A DNA stretch of 64,000 nucleotides, from positions 930,001 to 994,000 of the forward strand of contig NZ_JAGIOO010000001.1 in the NCBI RefSeq assembly GCF_017876755.1. Direction: 5' to 3'. The position numbers and the translations under genes were made by a program. Shown piece by piece: positions 42,713-51,441 of this stretch. This DNA is from Crossiella equi. Lineage in GTDB: Bacteria; Actinomycetota; Actinomycetes; Mycobacteriales; Pseudonocardiaceae. How positions within the stretch are numbered: the first letter of the stretch is position 1; each line of letters begins with the position of its first letter. The notes below the pieces were generated by a model that saw only the letters and a list, made by a program, of their open reading frames with translations, was not told where the DNA came from and did not search any database.

Positions 42713-43744
42713 TCAGGCGAAGGCCTTGCGCACCCTCGGCAGCACCTCGGTGCCCAGCAGCTCGATCGACTTCATCACCGCGAGGTGCGGCACCCCGGAC
42801 CAGTCCATCTGCACCGCGTACCGGTTGGCGCCGACGAGCTTGCCGACGGCGATGAGCCGGTCCGCGACCTCCTCCGGGCTGCCGACGAACAGGGCGTTGG
42901 CCTCGTGGGTGTAGTGGTCGTACTCCGCGCGCGTGGGCACCGGCCAGCCCCGGGCCCGCGCGCCGTACTTCATGGTCTCCAGCCAGTACGGGTAGAAGAG
43001 GTCCTTGGCGTCCTGGGAGCGGTCGGCGAGGAAGCCGATCGCGCCCATGGTGACGTGCAGCTCCTCCGGGGTGTGCCCGCCCGACTCACCGGCCTGGCGG
43101 TAGAGGTCGACCAGGGGCTGGAAGCGCTCGGGGCGGCCGCCGATCACCGCGTAGACCACGGGCAGGCCCAGCAGGCCCGCGCGGATGGAGGACTCGGGGT
43201 TGCCGCCGGTGCCGACCGAGATGCGCAGGTTCTTGCCATACGGGCGGGGCAGCACGCGGACCCCGGTCAGCGGCGGCCGGAACTTGCCGGACCAGGTGAT
43301 CGGGTCCTGGCGGTCCAGGTGCAGCAGCAGCGCCAGCTTCTCCTCGAACAGCTCGTCGTAGTCCTCCAGGTCGGCACCGAACAGTGGGAAGGACTCGGTG
43401 AACGAGCCGCGCCCGGCCAGCAGCTCGGCCCGGCCGCCGCTGAGCTGGTCCAGCGTCGTGAACTGCTGGTACACCCGCACCGGGTCCTCGGTGGAGAGCA
43501 CGGTGACGGCCGAGCTGAGCGTGATCCGCTCGGTGATGCTCGCCGCCGCGGCCAGCACGGTCGCCGGGTTGGAGACCGCGTACTGGTCCAGGTGGTGTTC
43601 GCCGAGGCCGTAGAAGGACAGCCCCAGCTCGTCGGCGAGCTTGATGCGCTCCAGCTGGTTGGCCAGTGCCCGCGCCACCGACACCTGCTCGCCCGTGTGC
43701 GGGTCGGGCGCGCGGTCACCGAAGCTGTAGATCCCGAGTTCCAT
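42713..43744 (-). CDS. LLM-class flavin-dependent oxidoreductase
   Basis: A 343-aa luciferase-like TIM-barrel protein: MELGIYSFGD start, KLADELGLSFYGLGEHH, TERITLSSAVTVLSTEDPVRV, FTTLDQLSGGRAELLAGRG and GGRPERFQPLVDLYRQA. FMN- or F420-dependent; substrate unknown. Stand-alone on the minus strand. Confidence 0.92.
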   Translation of the reverse strand: MELGIYSFGDRAPDPHTGEQVSVARALANQLERIKLADELGLSFYGLGEHHLDQYAVSNPATVLAAAASITERITLSSAVTVLSTEDPVRVYQQFTTLDQLSGGRAELLAGRGSFTESFPLFGADLEDYDELFEEKLALLLHLDRQDPITWSGKFRPPLTGVRVLPRPYGKNLRISVGTGGNPESSIRAGLLGLPVVYAVIGGRPERFQPLVDLYRQAGESGGHTPEELHVTMGAIGFLADRSQDAKDLFYPYWLETMKYGARARGWPVPTRAEYDHYTHEANALFVGSPEEVADRLIAVGKLVGANRYAVQMDWSGVPHLAVMKSIELLGTEVLPRVRKAFA

Positions 43745-43771
43745 GCCGCCTACAACGCACGAGCAGGCGGT

Positions 43772-45388
43772 TCAATGCCCTGGTTGAACGTTGGACAAGC
43801 TCATCCGGTCCACGTCACACACCAGGCGGGCCCCGGTCAGGTCGGTGGCGCACACGCCGAGGAAGGCGCCGGTGAACCCCATGACCGGGGTGCCCTCGGC
43901 GCGGGGTGCGGTGGCCGCGTACTCGTCGGACAGGATCGAGGCGTCCAGCACCGGGCCCACCCCGGTGTACCGGACGCCGTCCCGCGAGGCGGAGAACCGC
44001 AGCTCAGCACGCTGCACGGTGGCCCGCAGCCAGACCGGGCCGCTCGGCCAGGGCAGCGGGACCGGGGTCGGGTCGCGCAGCACGCCCCGGTCGCTGGTCA
44101 GCACGCGCAGACAGCGCCCGGCCTCCTCGTCGTGGGTGAGGTGCAGCCAGTGCCAGAGCGTGCGGTCGTAGTAGTGGATCAGGCCCGCGAGCTGCTGGAA
44201 GTGCCCCGGGCTGGTGTCCAGCAGCACGGTGAACTCGCAGTCGTGGGCGGTCTGCCGCCGCGCCAGCAGGCTGACCTTGTGCGCGCTGGCCGGGGACTCC
44301 CCCGCGCGCAACCGCAGCCAGCCGGGCCGCTCGCCCAGCGAGAGCCAGGACTCCTCCGGCGGGCGGCGCACGCTCTGCCAGCACGGGGCCAGCTCGGCGG
44401 CGTCGAAGTCGTCGGTGACCGGCTCCGGCGGCAGCGGGCGCACCGGACCGGGCGCGACGAACTCGGTCACCGGCAGCCCGTCGGCCACCCTCGGCCAGCC
44501 GTCGGCCGCCCACACCACCTGCTGCACCGCGGTCTCCCGGCCCAGCACGCAGCGCCCGTCCTCGGTGGTCGGACGGGCGGTCAGGTGCGCCAGGTACCAG
44601 TCGCCCGCGCCGTCCTCGGCCAGGCAGCCGTGCCCTGCCTTCCACAGCGGCAGCCGCGGGTGCCCGGCCGAGGTGAGCAGCGGGCCCTTCGGGTCGGCGT
44701 GGAACGGGCCGGTCAGGTGCGGCGAGCGCGCCACGGTGACCGCGTGCTCGGTGCCGGTGCCGCCCTCGGCCGTGACCAGGTAGTACCAGCCCGCGCGGTG
44801 GTAGAGCCGGGGGCCTTCGGTGATGCCCAGCGAGGTGCCGTCGAAGACGCGGTGCACCCGGCCGGTCAGGCGCCGCCCGGCACGGTCGAACTCCTGGAGC
44901 AGGATGCCCGCGAAGCCGCGCCGTCCCGGCCGGTGGTCCCACTCCATCGACAGCAGGTAGGACCGGCCGCCCTCGTGGTAGAGCGAGGGGTCGAAACCAC
45001 GGGCGTGCAGCGGTACCGGCGGCGACCACGGCCCGTACGGCGAGGGCGCCTGCACGTGGAAGTTCGGGCAGTCGTAGAAGCCGTCCACGGAGTAGGAGCG
45101 CACGACGGTGTACACGAGGTGGTACACACCATCCACATAGGACAAATCCGGCGCCCAGATGCCGCCCGAGTCCGGTACCCCGAGCAGGTCCAGCGCCGGG
45201 GCGTGCAGCGGGTGCGGCAGACGTTCCCAGTGCACCAGGTCGCCCGAGCGGTGCAGGGCCACGCCGGGGTACCACTGGAAGGTCGAGGTGGCCACGAGGA
45301 AGTCCCCGTCCACGTGGATCATGGCCGGATCGGGGTGGAATCCGGGCAGCACGGGGTTGCGCACCAGGCGCTCGGCGGAGCTCGTCAT
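43772..45388 (-). CDS. GH43-family glycoside hydrolase (beta-xylosidase-like)
   Basis: 538 aa without signal peptide. The five-bladed propeller carries the three acids in LPGFHPDPAMI (general base Asp), GIWAPDLSY (pKa-modulating Asp) and LGITEGPRLY (general acid Glu). The C-terminal beta-sandwich (FSLSRQ-like SLLARRQTAHDCEFTVLLD) is that of GH43 xylosidases. Probably cytoplasmic, acting on imported xylo- or arabino-oligosaccharides. ATG at 45388 follows GGGAG; GTG 45394 is an alternative. Confidence 0.92.
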   Translation of the reverse strand: MTSSAERLVRNPVLPGFHPDPAMIHVDGDFLVATSTFQWYPGVALHRSGDLVHWERLPHPLHAPALDLLGVPDSGGIWAPDLSYVDGVYHLVYTVVRSYSVDGFYDCPNFHVQAPSPYGPWSPPVPLHARGFDPSLYHEGGRSYLLSMEWDHRPGRRGFAGILLQEFDRAGRRLTGRVHRVFDGTSLGITEGPRLYHRAGWYYLVTAEGGTGTEHAVTVARSPHLTGPFHADPKGPLLTSAGHPRLPLWKAGHGCLAEDGAGDWYLAHLTARPTTEDGRCVLGRETAVQQVVWAADGWPRVADGLPVTEFVAPGPVRPLPPEPVTDDFDAAELAPCWQSVRRPPEESWLSLGERPGWLRLRAGESPASAHKVSLLARRQTAHDCEFTVLLDTSPGHFQQLAGLIHYYDRTLWHWLHLTHDEEAGRCLRVLTSDRGVLRDPTPVPLPWPSGPVWLRATVQRAELRFSASRDGVRYTGVGPVLDASILSDEYAATAPRAEGTPVMGFTGAFLGVCATDLTGARLVCDVDRMSLSNVQPGH

Positions 45389-45447
45389 CGGCACTCCCGG
45401 GGGGTGGGAGCGTGACGTTAGGTCGGTGCCTCGGCCCGGGTCAACGA

Positions 45448-46308
45448 TCAGAGCGGACCTGTAACCGTCACTTCATGCCCGTCCGAGGTCACCAGGGTGA
45501 ACTCGCGCCTGCCCCACGGCTGGGCCTCGACCGGTCCCACGGCCAGGCCCAGGGCGTGCGCGCGGGCGTGCGCGGCGGCCAGGCCGTCGAGCACCGACAG
45601 GGACAGGGCTGTCGGCACCGGGCGCGGGGTGCCGCTCAGGTAGACCTGCGGGCCGCCGCTCCACGGCGTCAGCCCGTACACCGCGAACTCCGGCTCCTCG
45701 TAGACCACCTGCCCGCCGACCAGCGCGTTCAGCAGAGAAATCGTTTTCTCCACCGACCGCACGGACAGGGTGGACACCACCCCGAGCACGGGGCTCTGCT
45801 CGGGTGCGGCCGACCGTCCGAACACGACTGTCTCATGTGGATGTTCCCGGTGCGGGTAGCGCTGCGCGAACCGCCCGCGCTCGGTGAGCCCGGCCCGGCG
45901 CGCGACCCCGGCGGAGCGGGTGTTGGCCACGTCCACCCAGGCCTCGACCCTGGGCAGCCCCAACGCGCCCAGCGCGTGCGCGACCACCGCGCCCGCCGCC
46001 TCACCGGCGTAACCGCGGCCCCAGTAGCGGCGGTCCAGGATCCACGACAACCCCGGTACGGCCACCCCGCCGAGGATTCCGACCAGACCGAGCGCCGGTC
46101 CGGTTTCAGATTCCCGAACCGCCCACGCGTGCGCCCAGCCGCTCTCCACAAGCCTTTTGCACGTTTCGGGGACCTCCAGGGCGACAGGGTGGTGCCAGAA
46201 GGCCATCACCTCGGGATCGGAATAGACCTGGTGGAGGGTCGTCGCGTCCGCTGCGTGATCGAGCGGTCGCAACACGAGTCGATCTGTATAAAGGACGATG
46301 TCGACCAC
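45448..46308 (-). CDS. GNAT acetyltransferase fused to a glyoxalase/VOC domain
   Basis: 286 aa. Residues 1-165 are a RimJ/RimL-type GNAT domain (TDRLVLRPLDHAADA, YWGRGYAGEAAGAVVAHALG, VDVANTRSAGVARRAGL). Residues 172-286 form a VOC-fold half (VLGVVSTLSVRSVEKTISLL, ALSLSVLDGLAAAHARA, GRREFTLVTSDGHEVTVTGP). VOC domains include bleomycin-binding and glyoxalase-like proteins. The pair might act on one antibiotic or metabolite; substrate unknown. Confidence 0.87.
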   Translation of the reverse strand: MVDIVLYTDRLVLRPLDHAADATTLHQVYSDPEVMAFWHHPVALEVPETCKRLVESGWAHAWAVRESETGPALGLVGILGGVAVPGLSWILDRRYWGRGYAGEAAGAVVAHALGALGLPRVEAWVDVANTRSAGVARRAGLTERGRFAQRYPHREHPHETVVFGRSAAPEQSPVLGVVSTLSVRSVEKTISLLNALVGGQVVYEEPEFAVYGLTPWSGGPQVYLSGTPRPVPTALSLSVLDGLAAAHARAHALGLAVGPVEAQPWGRREFTLVTSDGHEVTVTGPL

Positions 46309-46358
46309 CCTGTTCGTTCCTCCCCGGTAACCCAGGCCCGCCTGGCACGATAGCGATC

Positions 46359-46838
46359 GTGTCCGGGTTCGCGAACGAACGCCACCTGCGCCAGCACTGC
46401 CGCAAGCTGCTGCGCGAGCTGCGCCTGACGCCGCCGCTGGACGTGCACGAGCTGGTGCGCCGGGTGAGCGAGCAGCGCGGCCGCCCGATCGAGCTGGTCG
46501 CGCAGCGCTTCTCCGTGCCCGGACCGTTCGGCGCCTGGACCTCGGGCCAGGACACCGACCAGATCCACTACCAGGCCGAGACCACGGCCACGCACCAGAA
46601 CCACATCATCCTGCACGAGCTCAGCCACCTGCTGGCCGGGCACGAGCCGACGCCGGAGCACGCCCTGTTCCGCCGCACCAGCTACGACAGCCGGGCCGAG
46701 TACGAGGCCGAGACCATCGCGACCATCTTCCTGGAGTGGTCGGCGGTGGCCAGGGCCCTGCAACCGAGGCGGTCCACCGGGGAACCCGCGCGGCGCATGG
46801 CCGACAGCCTGCTCGGGGAGCGGGTGGACTGGTTGTGA
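46359..46838 (+). CDS. ImmA/IrrE-like zinc metallopeptidase family protein
   Basis: 159 aa with the zinc motif HELSHLLAGH (about 86-95) followed by a downstream acidic region (SRAEYEAETIATIFLEW) whose Glu can be the third ligand. ImmA/IrrE proteases cleave repressors and are common partners of MAB_1171c-type membrane proteins in actinomycetes; that gene overlaps the stop (GTGA). No Xre regulator lies beside it here, so the substrate is unknown. Confidence 0.8.
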   Translation: MSGFANERHLRQHCRKLLRELRLTPPLDVHELVRRVSEQRGRPIELVAQRFSVPGPFGAWTSGQDTDQIHYQAETTATHQNHIILHELSHLLAGHEPTPEHALFRRTSYDSRAEYEAETIATIFLEWSAVARALQPRRSTGEPARRMADSLLGERVDWL

Positions 46839-47926
46839 CGGCCCTGTACGCGGCCGCCGTCTACACCGCCCTGGCCTGGGTGGTGTTCCTGCTCATCCGG
46901 CGGCCCCACGACGTGCGCCTGCGGGCCATGGTGTGCCTGGTCGTGTGCTGGGCGGCGGCCTTCCCGTTCGGCGGCGTGGCCAGCGCGGACCGCTCGATGC
47001 TCGGCTTCCCGCCGATGGGCTCGCGGTTCGTCGAGCACACGCTCGTGCTCGTCTCGGTGAACTGCCTGATCGCGTTCTTCCTGTACTCGGCGCTGGAGGA
47101 GCGGGCGGCCCGGGCCCGCACCCGCCGCTACGCCGTGCCGCTGGTGCTGGCGATCGCGGTGCTCGCGGTGTCCGCGCTGCTCACCCCGGCCGACGCGGTG
47201 TCCAACGACCACTCGGTGCCCAGCATCGCGGTGTTCTACCTGACCGCGGACACCTACATGGCCATCGGCTTCGGCATGGCCTGCTTCTGGACGCTGCGCT
47301 ACGGGAAGGGCGCCGAGCCCCGCCTGGCCCGGGGCCTGCGGCTGGCCTCGCTCGGCCTGGCCGCGATGGTGGCGGCCAACCTGCTGTTCATCCCGACCGT
47401 GATCGTCCGCTGGGCCGGGTCCGACGTGCCCACCCCGGTCACCCGCACGGCGGTGTTGCTGCTGCTCAACGGGATCGTGGTGTTCCTGTTCGGGGTGAGC
47501 TACCCGGGCGGCATGATGCGGCTGGCCGGGGTGAACGTGTGGTGGCAGCACCTGCGGCTGTACCGCCGATTGAGTCCACTGTGGACGATGCTGAACGAGC
47601 GGTTCCCGCAGGACGCGATGGACTCGCTGCCCACGAACACGCTGCGCGAGCTGTACGGGCTGCGCGGGGTGCACCGGCGCTACTACCGGCGGGTCATCGA
47701 GTGCCGGGACGGCCTGGTCCGCATCAGCCCCTACCTCACGTGCGACCCGCCCGAGGGCGTGGAACCCCTGGCCGAGGAGCTGCGGGCCGCCCTGCGGCTG
47801 CACGCGGCGGGTATGTTGATCACCGCGCACGCCGTGCCGGTGGCCGTGCCCGTCGCGGACGGCCTGGACGCCGACGTGGCGGCGCTGGTGGCCCTGTCCG
47901 ACGCGTTGAAGGCGAGCAGGCGGTGA
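46835..47926 (+). CDS. MAB_1171c-family membrane protein
   Basis: 363 aa from a GTG that overlaps the previous stop. About seven transmembrane helices fill residues 1-225 (TALYAAAVYTALAWVVFLLI, AVFYLTADTYMAIGFGMACF, TAVLLLLNGIVVFLFGVSYP). A cytoplasmic C-terminal domain follows (WWQHLRLYRRLSPLWTMLNE, GVHRRYYRRVIECRDGLVRI). Layout and motifs match the MAB_1171c putative transporter family of actinobacteria. Function unproven. Coupled to a FAD monooxygenase by GTGA. Confidence 0.82.
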   Translation: MTALYAAAVYTALAWVVFLLIRRPHDVRLRAMVCLVVCWAAAFPFGGVASADRSMLGFPPMGSRFVEHTLVLVSVNCLIAFFLYSALEERAARARTRRYAVPLVLAIAVLAVSALLTPADAVSNDHSVPSIAVFYLTADTYMAIGFGMACFWTLRYGKGAEPRLARGLRLASLGLAAMVAANLLFIPTVIVRWAGSDVPTPVTRTAVLLLLNGIVVFLFGVSYPGGMMRLAGVNVWWQHLRLYRRLSPLWTMLNERFPQDAMDSLPTNTLRELYGLRGVHRRYYRRVIECRDGLVRISPYLTCDPPEGVEPLAEELRAALRLHAAGMLITAHAVPVAVPVADGLDADVAALVALSDALKASRR

Positions 47927-49086
47927 CCGAGGCGATCATCATCGGCGGCGGGATCGGCGGTCCGGTGGCGGCGATGGCGTTGCTGGAGGCCGGGATCCGG
48001 GCCACCGTGCACGAGGCCTACCCCGCTGCGGCGGACGGTGCGGGCTCGTTCATGTCGATCTTCCCGAACGGCGTGGACGCGCTCGCCGCGATCGGGGCCG
48101 CGCACGTGGTCACCGACCACGCCTTCCTGGCCACCGGCCTGGAGTTCTTCGGCCACTCGGGCAAGCAGCTCGGCGCGGCGCCGATGGACCCCGGCCCGCA
48201 CACCCTCAAGCGCACCGACCTGCACCGGGCCCTGCGCGCCGAGGCGCTCGCCCGGGGTGTGGAGTTCGTGCACGACTCCCGCCTGGTGGCCGCGCGCACC
48301 GAGGGGGGCCGGGTGAGCGCGGAGTTCGCCGACGGGCGTACCGCCACCGCGGACCTGGTCATCGGCGCGGACGGCGTGCACTCGCGGGTGCGCACGCTCA
48401 TCGACCCGGACGCGCCCGCCCCCCGCTTCCTCGGGCTGCGCACCATCTGCGGCTACGCCCCGGTGCCCGCCCCCGCCGGGGTCTACCGCATGACCTACGG
48501 CAAGCGCGCCTTCTTCGGCAGCACGGCCAGCCCGGACGGCGAGACCTGGTGGTTCGCCACCGTGCCCGGCCCGGAGCTGACCCCGGCCGAGCTGCGCGAG
48601 GCCACCGACGAGCACTGGCGCGGGCTGGCCGCCGGGTTCTACCGCCGGGACCGCTCGGGCGTGGCGGAGCTGGTCGAGGCCACCACCGGAGGGCTGACCG
48701 CGTTCAACTCCTACGACCTGGCCCACCTGCCGCACTGGTCCGGGCGGCGGATGGTGGTGCTGGGCGATGCCGCGCACGCGGCCGCACCCAACGCCGGGCA
48801 CGGTGCCTCGATGGCCATGGAGGACGCGGTCGTACTGGCCCAGTGCCTGCGCGACCTGCCCGTCGAGGAGGCACTGACCAGGTACGAGGCCGTGCGGCGG
48901 CCGCGCACCGAGCAGCTCGTGGCCACCAGCGCGCGGATGGGCGGCCGGGCCGCGCCCGGGTTCGTCAAGCGAGTGCTGCGCGACCTGATGCTGCCCCGGC
49001 TGCTGGCCAACCGCCCGCGCAACGCCAGCACCTGGCTGACCAGCCACCACATCGACTGGTCGGCGACGCCCCAGCCGGGCAGCTAG
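47923..49086 (+). CDS. FAD-dependent aromatic-type monooxygenase
   Basis: 387 aa of the PHBH class: FAD motif IIIGGGIGGPVAAMALLEAG, DLVIGADGVHSRVR (DG motif) and VLGDAAHAAAPNAGHGASMA (GD motif). Hydroxylates an unknown, probably aromatic substrate with NAD(P)H and O2. GTG start overlaps the MAB_1171c stop, giving a three-gene operon ImmA-like/MAB_1171c/monooxygenase. The stop overlaps the convergent gene by 4 bp. Confidence 0.9.
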   Translation: MTEAIIIGGGIGGPVAAMALLEAGIRATVHEAYPAAADGAGSFMSIFPNGVDALAAIGAAHVVTDHAFLATGLEFFGHSGKQLGAAPMDPGPHTLKRTDLHRALRAEALARGVEFVHDSRLVAARTEGGRVSAEFADGRTATADLVIGADGVHSRVRTLIDPDAPAPRFLGLRTICGYAPVPAPAGVYRMTYGKRAFFGSTASPDGETWWFATVPGPELTPAELREATDEHWRGLAAGFYRRDRSGVAELVEATTGGLTAFNSYDLAHLPHWSGRRMVVLGDAAHAAAPNAGHGASMAMEDAVVLAQCLRDLPVEEALTRYEAVRRPRTEQLVATSARMGGRAAPGFVKRVLRDLMLPRLLANRPRNASTWLTSHHIDWSATPQPGS

Positions 49087-49427
49087 CCCAGCGGGACGCG
49101 GACCAGCAGCATGCCGCCGTCGGTGACCAGCACGCCGGGCTGACTGGTCCAGGACTCGCAGGCCCGAAGCACGCTGCGCTGCACGGTCAGGTCCGAGCTG
49201 ACGGTCAGCCGCTGCGCGTCCACCGACCAGGTCGCGGGCACCCGGCGGAACTGGTACTCCACGAACCCGGTGCCGCCCTCCAGGAAGTCCACCAGCAGGC
49301 CGTGGGCCTGGGCGAGGTAGCGGGAGCCGGTGTAGTCGGCCGGGACCTGGCCGCAGGGCAGCTGTTGGGGGGCGGTCAGCAGCAGGGGGACGACGGTCAG
49401 CGCGGTCAGCCAGGACATAGTGATCAT
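49083..49427 (-). CDS. secreted hypothetical protein
   Basis: 114 aa with a short signal peptide (MITMSWLTALTVVPLLLTAP) and two cysteines in the mature part (QLPCGQVPADYTG and LRACESW), which may form a disulfide. No family recognised. The start is ATG 49427 or 49418; the longer upstream frame is a shadow of the nitroreductase gene. Confidence 0.6.
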   Translation of the reverse strand: MITMSWLTALTVVPLLLTAPQQLPCGQVPADYTGSRYLAQAHGLLVDFLEGGTGFVEYQFRRVPATWSVDAQRLTVSSDLTVQRSVLRACESWTSQPGVLVTDGGMLLVRVPLG

Positions 49428-49499
49428 TTTCGCTGTCGGCGGAATCCCACGCTGCGGGATCGGCCCTCCTGATGGGGTGATCTCCGCATACTCGGGATC

Positions 49500-50144
49500 A
49501 TGAGCGAACTGTCCGCCCACGAGGTGCTCACCACCACCCGCACCGTCCGCCGCCGACTCGACCTGGACCGCCCGGTCGACCTGGACCTGGTCAAGCAGGC
49601 GTTGACCACCGCGTTGCAGGCGCCGAGCGCGTCCAACGCCCAGACCTGGCGCTTCCTGGTCGTCACGGACGCGGACAAGCGCGCGGCCATCGGCGAGTAC
49701 TACCGGCGGGCGCACGAGGAGTACGCGAACAGCCCCGCCGCGGCGGGCAAGCTGAGCACCGGGGACGAGGCGCGCGACCGCCAGCAGGCGCGGGTGCGGG
49801 ACAGCTCGCACCACCTGGCCGAGACCATGGGCCGGGTGCCGGTGCTGGTCATCCCGGCCGTGCAGGCCAGCACCGCCGAGCTGCCCGCGGGCAACCAGTC
49901 CGCGCTGTGGGGCTCGATCCTGCCCGCCGCGTGGAGCTACATGCTGGCCGCGCGCTCGCTGGGCCTGGCCGCCGCGTGGACCACGTTGCACCTGAGGTAC
50001 GAACGCGAGGTCGCGGAGCTGCTCGGCCTGCCGGACACCGTGCACCAGGCCGCGCTGATCCCGACCGCGCACCACACCGGCACCGGGTTCAAGCCCGCCA
50101 AGCGGCCGCCGGTCGAGGAGGTCCTTCACCTCAACGGCTGGTGA
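49500..50144 (+). CDS. nitroreductase family protein (copy 2)
   Basis: 214 aa, paralogue of 39171-39818. It shares the N-terminal TTTRTVRRRLDLDRPVD, LQAPSASNAQTWRFLVV, VVTDADKRAAIGEYYRRA, WGSILPAAWSYMLAAR and the closing EEVLHLNGW. FMN-dependent; substrate unknown. Start ATG at 49500. Confidence 0.9.
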   Translation: MSELSAHEVLTTTRTVRRRLDLDRPVDLDLVKQALTTALQAPSASNAQTWRFLVVTDADKRAAIGEYYRRAHEEYANSPAAAGKLSTGDEARDRQQARVRDSSHHLAETMGRVPVLVIPAVQASTAELPAGNQSALWGSILPAAWSYMLAARSLGLAAAWTTLHLRYEREVAELLGLPDTVHQAALIPTAHHTGTGFKPAKRPPVEEVLHLNGW

Positions 50145-50188
50145 GTAGCGTGGCCACCACCCATTCGAGGGGAACGTGCGTCACATTC

Positions 50189-50223
50189 TTGTTGAGTCCC
50201 AGGGGCCGTCCTACGTTCGAGTG
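50189..50223 (+). promoter_or_regulatory. leaderless promoter of EF-hand gene 1
   Basis: TTGTTG (50189-50194), 17-bp spacer, TACGTT (50212-50217), then six bases to the GTG at 50224. The same geometry recurs before EF-hand gene 2. Confidence 0.55.
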
Positions 50224-50796
50224 GTGAGCACTCTCGCCGTCTACGACGTGCTGGACCGGAAGATCGACCTGGCCTTCGGGCACGTCGACGCCAACGGCGA
50301 CGGCGTGCTCGAGGCATCGGACGCGCTCGCGCTGGTCGCCCGCGTGGTGGCCTACGTGGGCGAGCCGTTCGGCTCCCCCAAGGCCCAGCGTGAGTTCGCC
50401 GCGCTGGAGCTGTTCTGGGACCACGTGTCCCGCCGGATGGACCTCAACGAGGACGGCAAGATCACGCCGGAGGAGTGGCGCCTGGGCATGCGCGCCGCGT
50501 TCGGCATGAACCCGGCCGGTTTCGAGGAGGGCTTCCGCCCGCTGGCCGAGGCCACCCTCGACCTGCTCGACCGGGACGGCGACGGCCGGGTCACCGCCGG
50601 GGAGTTCGCCGCCTGGCACCGGGCCTTCGGCACCTCGTCGCTGAACAGCGCCTTCGCCTTCGCGCGGATGGACCGCGACAACGACGGTTCGCTGAGCGTG
50701 CCCGAGCTGCTCACCGCGTGGCGGGAGTTCTACACCAGCATCGAACCGGACGCCCCGGGCAACTGGTTGTACGGAGACCTCTGGTTCGACGACTGA
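50224..50796 (+). CDS. calerythrin-like EF-hand calcium-binding protein 1
   Basis: 190 aa with four EF-hand loops, all close to consensus: DANGDGVLEASD, DLNEDGKITPEE, DRDGDGRVTAGE and DRDNDGSLSVPE. Layout matches calerythrin of Saccharopolyspora. No signal peptide, so an intracellular calcium sensor or buffer. The GTG at 50224 follows a -10-like TACGTT by six bases; a longer start at 50176 (GTG after GAGGGG) is possible but would place the promoter inside the gene. First of three tandem paralogues. Confidence 0.88.
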   Translation: MSTLAVYDVLDRKIDLAFGHVDANGDGVLEASDALALVARVVAYVGEPFGSPKAQREFAALELFWDHVSRRMDLNEDGKITPEEWRLGMRAAFGMNPAGFEEGFRPLAEATLDLLDRDGDGRVTAGEFAAWHRAFGTSSLNSAFAFARMDRDNDGSLSVPELLTAWREFYTSIEPDAPGNWLYGDLWFDD

Positions 50797-50826
50797 GGCT
50801 GCCATAGCCCGATCGTGGGCATCCGG

Positions 50827-50862
50827 TTGTCGATCTCCACGCGCACGCCCTACGGTCGGCCG
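50827..50862 (+). promoter_or_regulatory. leaderless promoter of EF-hand gene 2
   Basis: TTGTCG (50827-50832), 18-bp spacer, TACGGT (50851-50856), then six bases to the GTG at 50863. Very similar to the promoter of gene 1. Confidence 0.55.
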
Positions 50863-51441
50863 GTGAACCTCCCCACTGGTGACGACCTGCTCGACCGCAA
50901 GATCGACGTCTTCTTCAGCCACCTTGACCAGAACGGCGACGGCCAGCTCGAGACCGCCGACGCCCTGGCCCTGGCCGCGCGCATCGTGGCCTACGTCGGT
51001 GAGCCCTTCAGCAGCCCCAAGGCGCACGCGCTCTTCGACGCGCTGGAGATCTTCTGGCAGGCCGTGAACCGGCACATGGACCCGGTCGAGGACGGCCTGA
51101 TCAACCCCGACGAGTGGCGCGACGGCATGCGCCGGGCCTTCGCGATGAACCCGATCGGGTTCGAGGAGGGCTTCCGCCCGCTGGCCGAGGCCACCCTCAA
51201 CCTGCTCGACCGCGACAACGACGGCCGGGTGACCACCGTCGAGTTCGCCGCCTTCCAGCGGGCCTCCGGCACCTCGCCCGGCAACAGCATCTACGCGTTC
51301 TCCCGCCTGGACCGCGACGGCGACGGCGCGCTGAGCGTGGCCGAGCTGCTCACCGCCTGGCGCGAGTTCTACACCAGCTTCGAGGCCAACGCGCCGGGCA
51401 ACTGGCTCTACGGCGACATCTGGTACGAGTACGGCCTATGA
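50863..51441 (+). CDS. calerythrin-like EF-hand calcium-binding protein 2
   Basis: 192 aa. EF loops: DQNGDGQLETAD, DPVEDGLINPDE, DRDNDGRVTTVE, DRDGDGALSVAE; loop 2 has Val at position 3, weakening calcium binding. The linker FAMNPIGFEEGFRPLAEATL and the C-terminal GNWLYGDIW match proteins 1 and 3. The GTG at 50863 is preferred from the -10 spacing; a GTG at 50815 is upstream. The stop overlaps the next ATG (ATGA). Confidence 0.88.
   Translation: MNLPTGDDLLDRKIDVFFSHLDQNGDGQLETADALALAARIVAYVGEPFSSPKAHALFDALEIFWQAVNRHMDPVEDGLINPDEWRDGMRRAFAMNPIGFEEGFRPLAEATLNLLDRDNDGRVTTVEFAAFQRASGTSPGNSIYAFSRLDRDGDGALSVAELLTAWREFYTSFEANAPGNWLYGDIWYEYGL

Noticed and set aside
42185-45415. 1076-codon plus-strand frame opposite the LLM and GH43 genes
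   Set aside because: Antisense shadow spanning two unrelated real genes; no domain.
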